From: Schistocerca nitens
Taxonomy: Eukaryota > Arthropoda > Insecta > Orthoptera > Acrididae
Direction of reading: 5' to 3'
NCBI RefSeq assembly: GCF_023898315.1
Contig: NC_064621.1
Coordinates: forward strand, 18,598,501-18,662,500
DNA: 64,000 nt
Part shown: positions 33,651 to 44,600 of the stretch, one piece after another
Layout of the letters: the number at the start of each line of letters is the position of its first letter
Numbering within the stretch: the first letter of the stretch is position 1
Position numbers and translations under genes: made by a program
Notes under the pieces: model-generated
Seen by the model: only the letters and a program-made list of their open reading frames with translations
Databases searched by the model: none
What the model was told of the DNA's origin: nothing

Positions 33651-33956
33651 TGTAATTATGTAGTTTGATGTTTTTATGGGCGATTCCATAAAAGCTGGTC
33701 TTAATTGTTCTTTGTCATCATCTAATATTATTGCTTGTTCGTGGTAGATATATTTACTCAACTTCATTTCATTATCGTGCTCTTGTTCATGTGATCTTTA
33801 GTAACTGCTAATGTACATTTGTTATTGGTCGTGGATCGCTGGGCTTGTATGTTTTTGATTTAGGTTTAATTTTTTTCTTTTCTTAAGTGGTGCTGGTATC
33901 GTTACATTTTATAGGAAACTGTAGTAAAGAGCCGCTGATGCAGAACCACCAAAACA
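33651..33956. other. Unassigned AT-rich DNA
   Basis: Lies between the capsid relic and the Tc1-like TIR. It could be more of the same capsid-bearing element, but no motif supports this. Confidence 0.5.
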
Positions 33957-33958
33957 TA

Positions 33959-33987
33959 CACTCCTGGAAATAGAAATAAGAACACCG
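33959..33987 (+). repeat. Left TIR of the intact Tc1-like element
   Basis: Starts CACTCCTGGAAATAGAAATA. Confidence 0.9.
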
Positions 33988-34113
33988 TGAATTCATTGTC
34001 CCAGGAAGGGGAAACTTTATTGACACATTCCTGGGGTCAGATACATCACATGATCACACTGACAGAACCACAGGCACATAGACACAGGCAACAGAGCATG
34101 CACAATGTCGGCA

Positions 34114-35136
34114 CTAGTACAGTGTATATCCACCTTTCGCAACAATGCAGGCTGCTATTCTCCCATGGAGACGATCGTAGAGATGCTGGATGTAGTCCTG
34201 TGGAACGGCTTGCCATGCCATTTCCACCTGGCGCCTCAGTCGGACCAGCGTTCGTGCTGGACGTGCAGACCGCGTGAGACGACGCTTCATCCAGTCCCAA
34301 ACATGCTCAATGGGGGACAGATCCGGAGATCTTGCTGGCCATGGTAGTTGACTTACACCTTCTAGAGCACGTCGGGTGGCACGGGATACATGCGGACGTG
34401 CATTGTCCTGTTGGAACAGCAAGTTCCCTTGCCGGTCTAGGAATGGTAGAACGATGGGTTCGATGACGGTTTGGATGTACCGTGCACTATTCAGTGTCCC
34501 CTCGACGATCACCAGTGGTGTACGGCCAGTGTAGGAGATCGCTCCCCACACCATGATGCCGGGTGTTGGCCCTGTGTGCCTCGGTCGTATGCAGTCCTGA
34601 TTGTGGCGCTCACCTGCACGGCGCCAAACACTCATACGACCATCATTGGCACCAAGGCAGAAGCGACTCTCATCGCTGAAGACGACACGTCTCCATTCGT
34701 CCCTCCATTCACGCCTGTCGCGACACCACTGGAGGCGGGCTGCACGATGTTGGGGCGTGAGCGGAAGACGGCCTAACGGTGTGCGGGACCGTAGCCCAGC
34801 TTCATGGAGACGGTTGCGAATGGTCCTCGCCGATACCCCAGGAGTAACAGTGTCCCTAATTTGCTGGGAAGTGGCGGTGCGGTCCCCTACGGCACTGCGT
34901 AGGATCCTACGGTCTTGGCGTGCATCCGTGCGTCGCTGCGGTCTGGTCCCAGGTCGACGGGCACGTGCACCTTCCGCCGACCACTGGCGACAACATCGAT
35001 GTACTGTGGAGACCTCACGCCCCACGTGTTGAGCAATTCGGCGGTACGTCCACCCGGCCTCCCGCATGCCCACTATACGCCCTCGCTCAAAGTCCGTCAA
35101 CTGCACATACGGTTCACGTCCACGCTGTCGCGGCAT
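34114..35136 (-). CDS. Tc1-like DDE transposase, full length (340 aa)
   Basis: The start at 35136 (MPRQRGREPYVQLTDFERGR) is chosen because the helix-turn-helix begins there; 72 further upstream codons are open but look like leader sequence. Residues 12-60 form a HTH (GWTYRRIAQHVGREVSTVHR) and a second HTH follows. The catalytic core has VVFSDESRFCLG (first Asp), FQQDNARPHVSR (second Asp) and SPDLSPIEHVWDWMKRRL (Glu), with 32 residues between the last two acids by my count. There is no stop or frameshift. It would bind the TIRs and move the element by cut and paste. No host function is suggested by its neighbours. Confidence 0.95.
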   Translation of the reverse strand: MPRQRGREPYVQLTDFERGRIVGMREAGWTYRRIAQHVGREVSTVHRCCRQWSAEGARARRPGTRPQRRTDARQDRRILRSAVGDRTATSQQIRDTVTPGVSARTIRNRLHEAGLRSRTPLGRLPLTPQHRAARLQWCRDRREWRDEWRRVVFSDESRFCLGANDGRMSVWRRAGERHNQDCIRPRHTGPTPGIMVWGAISYTGRTPLVIVEGTLNSARYIQTVIEPIVLPFLDRQGNLLFQQDNARPHVSRATRRALEGVSQLPWPARSPDLSPIEHVWDWMKRRLTRSARPARTLVRLRRQVEMAWQAVPQDYIQHLYDRLHGRIAACIVAKGGYTLY

Positions 35137-35353
35137 GCTACCAGTGTTAAAGACTGCGATGGAGCTCCGTATGCCACGGCAAACTGGCTGACACTGACGG
35201 CGGCGGTGCACAAATGCTGCGCAGCTAGCGCCATTCGACGGCCAACACCGCGGTTCCTGGTGTGTCCGCTGTGCCGTGCGTGTGATCATTGCTTGTACAG
35301 CCCTCTCGCAGTGTCCGGAGCAAGTATGGTGGGTCTGACACACCGGTGTCAAT

Positions 35354-35380
35354 GTGTTCTTTTTTCCATTTCCAGGAGTG
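35354..35380 (-). repeat. Right TIR of the intact Tc1-like element
   Basis: Plus strand reads GTGTTCTTTTTTCCATTTCC then AGGAGTG, the complement of the left arm. Confidence 0.9.
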
Positions 35381-35382
35381 TA

Positions 35383-35725
35383 TCTATTAAGATGGACACA
35401 CAGTTACAACCAATGAACTCGACAGGTACCTTTCGCTCTCCAAATCCGACTGTAGCTGTGCCGAAGGACAAATTTGCAGTGGTGGAAAACGCACGCGGGG
35501 TTATTTCCAAGGCTGTCGGTAGTAGCCAGTAGAGTTCTCTGTATTCCTGCCACTAGTGCTGCCTTCGAGAGAAATTTTAGCCAGGTTGGTCACCTGCTGT
35601 CCAGCAAAAGATCGTGTCTGGAATCAGACAAGGTGGATGATCTCTTATTGATCCATCACAATTACCTAAGTATTCACAACATTCCACGTAATCACAAGGA
35701 AGGAAACATTCCTCAAACTCTATAA
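35383..35725 (+). pseudogene. hAT transposase C terminus (dimerisation domain), copy 1
   Basis: The reading frames contain RVLCIPATSAAFERNFSQVG then HLLSSKRSCLESDKVDDLLL, the hATC dimerisation signature with its ATSAASER and KR motifs. It ends at a stop near 35725 after NHKEGNIPQTL. Compared with copy 2 it carries a shift near 35490-35530. It is separated from the rest of its gene by the nested insertions. Confidence 0.8.
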
Positions 35726-36452
35726 ATGTATGATTCCACTTTCATTGACTTCACAGGTACAAGTTCAAACCGCCAGCTGTAGTAATAACTCCAGGAACAC
35801 AAATAACGCCTGTGTATCAGGGAGCACCAATGACGAAAAACGAATTGTATAGTCACGATTCACTTGTAACGTTATTTACAGGTCATAATTTGTTCAGAAA
35901 TTAACTTTTGTGCAACAAAATTTCGTGAGTATTACTTTTAACTCCATCATTCCTTCCCGATCCTGCATTCAATATTAGTAAAACGTATACGTGGCCGAGT
36001 TTGGAGATAGGCTACACATGGTCCATGATTAGACTACTGTGTTCCCGTTTGTCTACCGAACGGAACAAAATGCTAAATACAGACATTACTGTTTTTAACG
36101 TTACAGTTACTGGAATACATGATAACCTCAGAGGCGAAACTCCAGTAGTCTGCAACATATTAACAAACATCAAATGTAACATATACAAGTGTATTATTTA
36201 GGTCATAGAACTGGTTACAAACAACGAAAGATATTTGTAAAAGAAATAAGTGAGTGGTTAATGTGAAGTGGTGGCCTCTGATCTCAAGGAGTGTGACGAA
36301 GCGCCGCTCGCTGGCACCGAGTCCACCGGTTACTGGCGACCGGCCGAGCGTTTGGAGCACTCGCCGAGCGCTGGCGATCGGCTGCCCACAGCCGGCGGAA
36401 GAGGACGCTCGGCCGCGTACTCCCGAGAGCCAGAGGGGCGAGCGGGACTCTA

Positions 36453-37010
36453 CTCCCAATCCATCTGCTCCTGCAGCCACTCCCAAACCATCTCTTCCAG
36501 CATGGCTCTCTTTATCCATCTCCTTCTGCCCATCTCTGTATCTTTTTCCTCCTCCATCCTCTCTGCCTCCTCCTTCTCTTCTCTCTGACCATCTCCTGCT
36601 CCCCTCTCCCTGACCATCCCCTCCTCCTCCTCCTCTTCCTGTCCATACACTTCTCACCTTTTCACTGTCCATCTACTCCTTGCCCCCTATCTAGCCATCT
36701 CCTCTTCAGTTCCCTCTCTGCCCATCTCCTTACGCAACCCCCTCACCCCCTTCCTGATACACTTCTCACCTTTTCACTGTCCATCTACTCCTTGCCCCCT
36801 TTCTAGCCATCTCCTCTTCAGTTCCCTCTCTGCCCATCTCCTTACGCAACCCCCTCACCCCCTTCCTGATTATCTCGTCTGCTTCCTCCTTCTCTCCATG
36901 TCCTCCTCTCCCCTCTGTTTGTTCATGTCCTTGTATCTCCACCTCTTCCTCCTCTCCTCCTCCTTCTCACTCTGTCCCTCCTTTCCTCCTTCCCCCTGTC
37001 ACTTTCTATC
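36453..37010 (+). repeat. Pyrimidine-rich tract related to the satellite
   Basis: A C/T-rich strand with phrases such as CTGACCATCTCCTG and CTGTCCATCTACTCC, which echo the CTGTCCATCTCCTC core of the 272-bp satellite without its regular period. It contains a precise two-copy duplication at 36645-36868. Confidence 0.65.
36645..36868 (+). repeat. Two tandem copies of a 112-bp unit
   Basis: Copy one 36645-36756, copy two 36757-36868, both starting ATACACTTCTCACC and ending CCTTCCTGAT. I see about one difference between them, so the duplication is recent. Confidence 0.9.
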
Positions 37011-37201
37011 TTCTCTTCTGTGTCGATCATTCCCCAGTTGTGTCTATTGGCCCCTGAAAAACACTCACACAACATGATTGTCGTGCAGGCAAGAACTTGA
37101 ATACTGCTTCTATCTACCGACATGTAGACTGCGATGCAAAGCAGTTTGATAATGCAGGGTGATAGAATTTCAACCCAACACATCATACCCACTGTACAGC
37201 T

Positions 37202-37395
37202 GGCCACTGTGGCCGAGCGGTTCTAGGCTCTTCTGTCCAGAACCGCGCTGCTGCTACGGTCGCAGGTTTGAATCCTGCCTTGGGCATGGATGTGTGTGAT
37301 GTCCTTAGGTTGGTTAGGTTTAAGTAGTTCTAGGTTCAAGGGGACTGATGACCTCAGATGTTAAGTCACATAGTGCTTAGAGCCATTTGAACCCA
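37202..37395 (+). mobile_element. tRNA-derived SINE (family of 12577), plus orientation
   Basis: Head GGCCACTGTGGCCGAGCGGT, B box GGTTTGAATCC near 37266, and 3' end AGAGCCATTTGAACCCA. It has diverged from the other copies. No unambiguous duplication. Confidence 0.8.
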
Positions 37396-37984
37396 ATGTA
37401 CACAAAATGTGTGCTGTGCAGCGCAGTATATAAAGTACGGTCTGAGAAACCCCCGGTCTGCCCATACACCACTCCTATTGGAGCTAGAAGATTATAAACC
37501 TCACATTGCTGATACTTGTGAAGATTGCTGTTTGTGTGAAATTTGTTTGATATGAATATAGTGGTCTGAGGGAAGGTGCCATCCATACAGATAGACTAGT
37601 GGTTGGCTTCCGTCTTTGCAGAGTCACATGGAGAAAATATTATTCTCATGTACTCAAGACGGCAGCAGAGAAATTACAGACTATTTGCAGAGACAATGAC
37701 ACGAACTGCAGAACACATCTATGGGTACATCATCCGCATTGAGGAAAGTAGTATCCCTCAATGTAGCTGGTGCTATGTTGACATTTCTATGGAAACGCCC
37801 TGGTGCTGCTGGTTCTATGTTGACAGATGTTGATCTAATTTTGAAGTCAGTAGTGCTTTCAGTTCAACGCTGTCTGAAGCATTCCATATTTTGAGAACTT
37901 CCCTTACGCTGTATCGAGAATTGAAGCATCTTCTTGCCATAATATATCCATCCATGGTCCATATAATACATGTACCACATATCT
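37396..37984. other. Left flank of the satellite; no gene
   Basis: AT-rich single-copy-looking sequence. A segment near 37481-37520 (GGAGCTAGAAG then AACCTCACATTGCT) resembles 58998-59030 on the other side of the array. Confidence 0.45.
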
Positions 37985-38424
37985 GTACATCTCCTCCACC
38001 CTCGCCTCTCTCTCCACCTTCCCCTCCACCATTCTCTGCGTCCAGCTCATCTCTGTGTCGATCTTCCCTGTCTCTGTTGCCCATCTCATCATCCCACTCT
38101 ACGACCATGTCATTCCTCATTCCGTCTCTGTCTATTTCGTCCTCCCTATGCTCTCTGTCAATCTCCTCTGCACAACTCTCTATCAGTCCAGCTCCTCCTC
38201 CTGGCAAATCCCCCCCTTCCCCTCTTTCTGACAATTCTTCGTTCCCCACTATCTGTCCATCTCCTCCACTCTGGCCTCTCTCTCCACCTCCCCCTCCACC
38301 ATTCTATACGTCCTGCTCATCTTTGTGTCGATCTTCCCTGTCTCTGTTGCCCATCACATCATCCCACTCTACGACAATGTCATTCCTCTCTTCCCTCTCT
38401 GTCTATTTCGTCCTTCCTATGCTC
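37985..38424 (+). repeat. 272-bp satellite array, block 1
   Basis: About 1.6 units before the RTE-like LINE insertion. The unit is C/T-rich on this strand, with landmarks CACCATTCTCTACGTCCTGC, CATCCCACTCTACGAC and CTATTTCGTCCTCCCTATGC. Confidence 0.9.
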
Positions 38425-41400
38425 CCCCCCCCCCCCCCCCATCCATGAACATTGGACCTTGCCGTTGGTGGGGAGGCATGCGTGCCACAGCGATACAGAT
38501 AGCCGTACCGTAGGTACAACCACAACGGAGGGGTATCTGTTGTGAGGCCAGACAAACGTGTGGTTCCTGAAGAGGGGCAGCAGCCTTTTCAGTAGTTGCA
38601 AGGGCAACAGTCTGGATGATTGACTGATCTGGCCTTGTAACAAGAACCAAAACGGCCTTGCTGTGCTGGTACTGCGAACGGCTGAAAGCAAGGGGAAACT
38701 ACGGCCGTAATTTTTGCCGAGGGCATGCAGCTTTACTGTATGATTAAATGATGATGGCGTCCTCTTGGGTAAAATATTCCGGAGGTAAAGTAGTCCCCCA
38801 TTCGGAGTTCTGGGCGGGGACTACTCAAGAGGACGTCGTTATCAGGAGAAAGAAAACTTTCGTTCTACGGATCGGAGCGTGGAATGTCAGGTCCCTTAAT
38901 CGGGCAGGTAGGTTAGAAAATTTGAAAAGGGAAATGGATAGGTTAAAGTTAGATATAGTGGGAATTAGTGAAGTTCGGTGCCAGGAGGAACAAGACTTCT
39001 GGTCAGGTGACTACAGGGTTATAAATACAAAGTCAAATAGGGGTAATGCAGGAGTATGTTTAATAATGAATAGGAAAATAGGAACGCGGGTAAGCTACTA
39101 CAAACAGCTTAGTGAACGCATTATTGTGGCCAAGATACATACGAAGCCCACACGTACTACAGTAGTACAAGTTTATATGCGAACTAGCTCTGCAGATGAC
39201 GAAGAAATTGAAGAAATGTATGATGAAATAAAAGAAATTATTCAGATAGTGAAGCGAGACGAAAATTTAATAGTCATGGGAGACTGGCTTTCGAGTGTAG
39301 GAAAAGGGATAGAAGGAAACGTAGTAGGTGAATATGGATTGGGGCTAAGAAATGAAAGAGGAAGCCGCCTGGTAGAATTTTGCACAGAGCATAACTTAAT
39401 CATAGCTAACACTTGGTTTAAGAATCATGATAGAAGGTTGTATACATGGAAGAACCCTGGAGATATTAAAAGGTATCAGATAGATTATATAATGGTAAGA
39501 CAGAGATTTAGGAACCAGGTTTTAAATTGTAAGACATTTCCAGGGGCAGATGTGGATTCTGACCACAATCTATTGGTTATGACCTGTAGATTAAAACTGA
39601 AGAAACTGCAAAAAGGTGGGAATTTAAGGAGATGGGACCTGGATAAACTGAAAGAACCAGAGGTTGTACAGAGTTTCAGGGAGAGCATAAGGGAACAATT
39701 GACAGGAATGGAGGAAAGAAATACACTAGAAGAAGAATGGGTAGCTCTGAGGGATGAAGTAGTGAAGGCAGCAGAGGATGAAGTAGGTAAAAAGACGAGG
39801 GCTAGTAGAAATCCTTGGGTAAGAGAAGAAATATTGAATTTAATTGATGAAAGGAGAAAATATAAAAATGCAGTAAATGAAGCAGGCAAAAAGGAATACA
39901 AACGTCTCAAAAATGAGATCGAGAGGAAACGCAAAATGGCTAAGCAGGGACTGCTAGAGGACAAATGTAAGGATGTAGAGGCTTATCTCACTAGGGGTAA
40001 GATAGATACTGCCTACAGGAAAATTAAAGAGACCTTTGGAGATAAGAGAACCACTTGTATGAACATCAAGAGCTCAGATGGAAACCCAGTTCTAAGCAAA
40101 GACGGGAAGGCAGAAAGGTGGAAGGAGTATATAGAGGGTTTATACAAGGGCGATGTACTTGAGGACAATATTGTGGAAATGGAAGAGGATGTAGATGAAG
40201 ATGAAATGGGAGATAAGATACTGCGTGAAGAGTTTGACAGAGCACTGAAAGACCTGAGTCGAAACAAGGCCCCCGGAGTAGACAACATTCCATTGGAACT
40301 ACTGATGGCCTTGGGAGAGCCAGTCCTGACAAAACTCTACCATCTGGTGAGCAAGATGTATGAAACAGGAGAAATAAACTCAGACTTCAAGAAGAATATA
40401 ATAATTCCAATCCCAAAGAAAGCAGGTGTTGACAGATGGGAGAATTACCGAACAATCAGTTTAATAAGCCACAGCTGCAAAATACTAACTCGAATTCTTT
40501 ACAGACGAATGGAAAAACTAGTAGAAGCCGATCTCAGGGAAGATCAGTTTGGATTCCGTAGAAATACTGGAACACGTGAGGCAGTACTGACCTTACGATT
40601 TTTCTTAGAAGAAAGATTAAGGAAAGGCAAACCTACGTTTCTAGCATTTGTAGACTTACAGAAAGCTTTTGACAATGTTGACTGGAATACTCTCTTTCAA
40701 ATTCTAAAGGTGGCAGGGGTAAAATACACGGAGCGAAAGGCTATTTACAATTTGTACAGAAACCAGATGGCAGTTATAAGAGTCGAGGGACATGAAAGGG
40801 AAGCAGTGGTTGGGAAGGGAGTAAGACAGGGTTGTAGCCTCTCCCCGATGTTATTCAATCTGTATATTGAGCAAGCAGTAAAGGAAACAAAAGAAAACTT
40901 CGGAGTAGGTATTACAGCAAATGACTTGGGAGAGCAGTTGAACAGAATGGACAGTGTCATGAAAGGAGGGTATAAGATGAACATCAACAAAAGCAAAACG
41001 AGGATAATGGAATGTAGTCGAATTAAGTCGGGTGAAGTTGGGGAATTAGATTAGAAAATGAGACACTTAAAGTAGTAAAGGGGTTTTGCTATTTGGGGAG
41101 CAAAATAACTGATGATGGTCGAAGTAGAGAGGATATAAAATGTAGACTGGCAATGGCGAGGAAAGCGTTTCTGAAGAAGAGAAATTTGTTAACATCGAGT
41201 ATAGATTTAAGTGTCAGGAAGTCATTTCTGAAAGTATTTGTATTTGTATGGAAGTGCAACATGGATTGTAAATAGTTAAGACAAGAAGAGAATAGAAGCT
41301 TTCGAAATGTGGTGCTACAGAAGAATGCTGAAGATTAGATGGGTAGATCACATAACTAAGGCGGAGCTACTGAATAGGATTGGGGAGTTTGTAGCACAAC

Positions 41401-41631
41401 CTGACCAGAAGAAGGGATCGGTTGGTAGGACAATTTCTGAGGCATCAAGGGATCACCAATTTAGTATTGGAGGGCAGCGTGGAGGGTAAAAATCGTAGGG
41501 AGAGACCAAGAGATGAATACACTAAGCAGATTCAGAAGGATGTAGGGAGATGAAGAAGCTTGCACAGGATCGAGTAGCATGGAGAGCTGCATCAAACCAT
41601 CCTCAGGACAGAAGACCACAACAACAACAAC
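38425..41631 (+). mobile_element. RTE-like LINE inserted in the satellite, TSD ATGCTC
   Basis: ATGCTC at 38419-38424 and 41632-41637 flanks the element, and joining the satellite across it restores the normal unit. It begins with a C-run (38425-38440), shares the leader and ORF of the LINE at 24247-27536, and ends with ACAACAACAACAAC. It is 3,207 bp. Confidence 0.95.
38748..41490 (+). pseudogene. RTE-like LINE polyprotein, RT box deleted
   Basis: The frame opens at 38748 with MMMASSWVKYSGGKVV and runs 768 codons to 41054, then decays. Endonuclease motifs include ISEVRCQEEQDF and GADVDSDHNLLV, but MGDWLSSVGK has lost the asparagine seen in the other copy's GDWNSSV. RT motifs CxNYRTISLISH-like, FVDLQKAFDNVDW and VRQGCSLSPMLF are present. 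Directly after, the sequence jumps from ENFGVGIT to ANDLGEQLNRMDSV, deleting about 20 residues that hold the FADD catalytic box. Frameshifts follow at 41054 and again at 41275-41390. The enzyme cannot work. Confidence 0.85.
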
Positions 41632-44600
41632 ATGCTCACTGTCCATCTCCTCTGCACCACTCTCTATCAGTCCAGCTCCACCTCCTGGCTACTCCTTCCC
41701 CTTCCCCTCTTTCTGACAATTCCTCCTTCCCCACTATCTGTCCATCTCGTCCACACTCGCCTCTCTATCCACCTCCGCCTCCACCATTCTCTTCGTCCTG
41801 CTCATCTCTGTGCCGATCTTCCCTGTGTCTGTTGCCCATCTCATCATCCCACTCTACGACAATTTCATTCCTCTCTTCCTTCTCTGTCTATTTCATCCTC
41901 CCTATGCTCTCTGTCCATCTCCTCTGCACCACTCTTTAACAGTCCAGCACCTCCTCCTGGCTACTCCTTCCCCTTCCCCTCTTTCTGACAATTCCTCCTT
42001 CCCCACTATCTGTCCATCTCGTCCACACTCGCCTCTCTATCCACCTCCGCCTCCACCATTCTCTTCGTCCTGCTCATCTCTGTGCCGATCTTCCCTGTGT
42101 CTGTTGCCCATCTCATCATCCCACTCTACGACAATTTCATTCCTCTCTTCCTTCTCTGTCTATTTCATCCTCCCTATGCTCTCTGTCCAACTCCTCTGCA
42201 CCACTCCCTATCGGTCCAGCTCCTCCACAAGGCTACTCCTACCCATTCCCCTCTTTCTGACAATTCCTCCTTCCCCTCTATCTGTCAATCTCGTCCACCC
42301 TCGCCATTCTCTCTACCTCCCTCTCCACAAATCTCTTCCTCCTGCTCATCTCTGTGTCGATCTTTCCTGTCTCTGTTGCCCATCTCATCATCCCACTTTA
42401 CGACAATGTCATTCCTCTCTTCCCTCTCTGTCTATTTCATTCTCCCTATGCTCTCTGTCCATCTCCTCTGCACCACTCTCTATCAGTCCAGGTCTTCCTC
42501 CTGGCCACTCCTTCCCCTTCCCCTCTTTCTGACAATACCTCCTTTCCCCCTATCTGTCCATCTCCTCCACCCTCACCTCTCTCTCCACCTCCACCTCCAC
42601 CATTCTCTACGTCCTGCTAAACTCTGTGTCGATCTTCACTGTCTCTGTTGCCCATCTCATCATCCCACTTTACGACAATGTCATTCCTCTCTTCCCTCTC
42701 TGTCTATTTCGTCCTCCCTATACTCTCTGTCCATCTCCTCTGCACAACTCTCTATCAGTCCAGCACCACCTCCAGACTACTCATTCCCCTTCCCCTCTTA
42801 CTGACAATTCCTCCTTCCCCACTATCTGTCCATCTCGTGCACCCTAGCCTCTCTCTCCATCTCCCCCTCCACCATTCTCAACGTCCTGCTCATCTCTGTG
42901 TCGATCTTCCCTGTCTCTGTTGCCCATCTCATCAACCCACTCTACGACAATGTAATTCCTCTCTTCCCTCTCTGTCACCATCTCCTCTGCACCACTCTCT
43001 ATCAGTCCAGGCCCCCTCCCGGCTACTCCTTCCCCTTGCCCACTTTCTGAGAATTCCTCCTTCTCCAATATCTGTCCATCTCCTCCACACTGGCCTCCCC
43101 CTCCACCTCCCCCTCCACCTTTCTCTACGTCGTGCTCATCTCTGTGTCGAACTTCACTGTCTGTGTTGCCCATCTCATTATCCCACTCTACGACAATGTC
43201 ATTCCTCTCTTCCCTGTCTGTCTATTTCGTCCTCTCTATGCTCTTTGTCCATCTCCTCTGCACCACTCTCTATCAGTCCAGCTCCTACTCCTGGCTACTC
43301 CTTCCCCTTCCCCTCTCTCTGACATTTCCTCCTTCCCCACTACCTGTCCATCTCCTCCACCCACGCCTCTCTCTCCACCTCCACTTCCACCATTCTCAAC
43401 GTCCTGCTCATCTCTGTTTCGATCTTCCCTGTCTCTGTTGCACACCTCAAATCCCACTCTACGACAATGTCATTCTGCTCTTCGCTCTCTGTCTATTTCG
43501 TCCTCCCTATGTTCTCTGTCCATCTCCTCTGCACCACTCTCTATCAGTTGAGCTCCTCCTTCCTCTTCCCCTCTTTCTGACAACTCCTCCTTCCCCACTA
43601 TCTGACCATCTCGTCCACCCTCACCTCTCTCTCCACCTCCCCCTCCACCATTCTCTACGTCCTGATCATCTCTGTGTCGATCTTCCCTGTCTCTGTTGCC
43701 CATCTCATCATCCCACGGTCCGACAGTGTCATTCCTCTCTTCCCTCTCTGTCTATTTCGTCCTCCCTATGCTCTCTGTCAATCTCCTCTGCACCACTCTC
43801 TATGAGTCCAGCTCCTACTCCTGGCTACTCCTTCCCCTTCCCCTCTTTCTGACAATTCCTCCTTCCCCACTATCTGTCCATCTCCTCCATCCACGCCTCT
43901 TACTGCACCTCCCATTCCACCATTCTCAACGTCCTGCTCATCTCTGTTTCGATCTTCCCTGTCTCTGTTGCCCATCTCAAATCCCACTCTACGACAATGT
44001 CATTCTGCTCTTCCCTCTCTGTCTATATCGTCCTCCCTATGTTCTCTGTCCATCTCCTCTGCACCACTCTCTTTCAGTTGAGCTCCTCCTTCCTCTTCCC
44101 CTCTTTCTGACAATTCCTCCGTCCCCACTATCTGACCATCTCGTCCACCATCACCTCTCTCTCCACCTCCCCCTCCACCATTCTCTACGTCCTGATCATC
44201 TCTGTGTCGATCTTCCCTGTCTCTGTTGCCCATCTCATCATCCCACGGTCCGACTATGTCATTCCTCTCTTCCCTCTCTGTCTATTTCGTCCTCCCTATG
44301 CTTTCTGTCCATCTCCTCTACAACACTCTCTATCCGTCCAGCTCCACGTCCTGGCTACTCCTTCCTCTTCCCCTCTCTCTCACATTAACTTCTTTCCCAC
44401 TATCTGACCATCTCCTCCACTCTCACCTCTCTCTCCACCTCCTCCACCATACTCTACGTCCTGCCCATCTCTGTGACGATCTTCCCTGTCTCTGTTGCCA
44501 GTCTCATCATCCCACTCTACGACAATGTCATTCCTCTCTTTCCTCTCTGTCTCCATCTCCTCTGCACCACTCTCTTTCGGTCCAGGTCCCCCTCCTGGCT

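Larger units (their letters stand above)
33957..35382 (-). mobile_element. Tc1-like DNA transposon, intact
   Basis: TA at 33957-33958 and 35381-35382 flank matching TIRs: CACTCCTGGAAATAGAAATA on the left and, as complement on the right, CACTCCTGGAAATGGAAAAA. The arms agree at all but a few of about 27 positions. It holds one complete transposase gene and sits within the hAT copy. It is among the youngest insertions in its neighbourhood. Confidence 0.95.
30163..36452 (+). mobile_element. hAT transposon copy 1, loaded with nested insertions
   Basis: The 8-bp duplication CTCCCAAT stands at 30155-30162 and 36453-36460, the length hAT elements make. The left end begins TGGAGCTCTGCATT; the right end finishes CTCTA. 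Copy 2 at 62279 has the fuller end TAGAGGTCTGCATT, so copy 1 seems to have lost about 36 bases next to its right tip. Transposase exons lie at 30441-31740 and 35383-35725. Between them sit a LINE fragment, a capsid-gene relic split by a solo LTR, and a Tc1-like element. About 590 bases of hAT sequence present in copy 2 are missing there. Confidence 0.85.

Noticed and set aside
36250..36672. Arginine/glycine-rich and proline-rich frames at the hAT right end, repeated at 62278-62602
   Set aside because: They are GC-rich hAT subterminal DNA and pyrimidine-rich flank; the repetition reflects two hAT copies, not a gene family.
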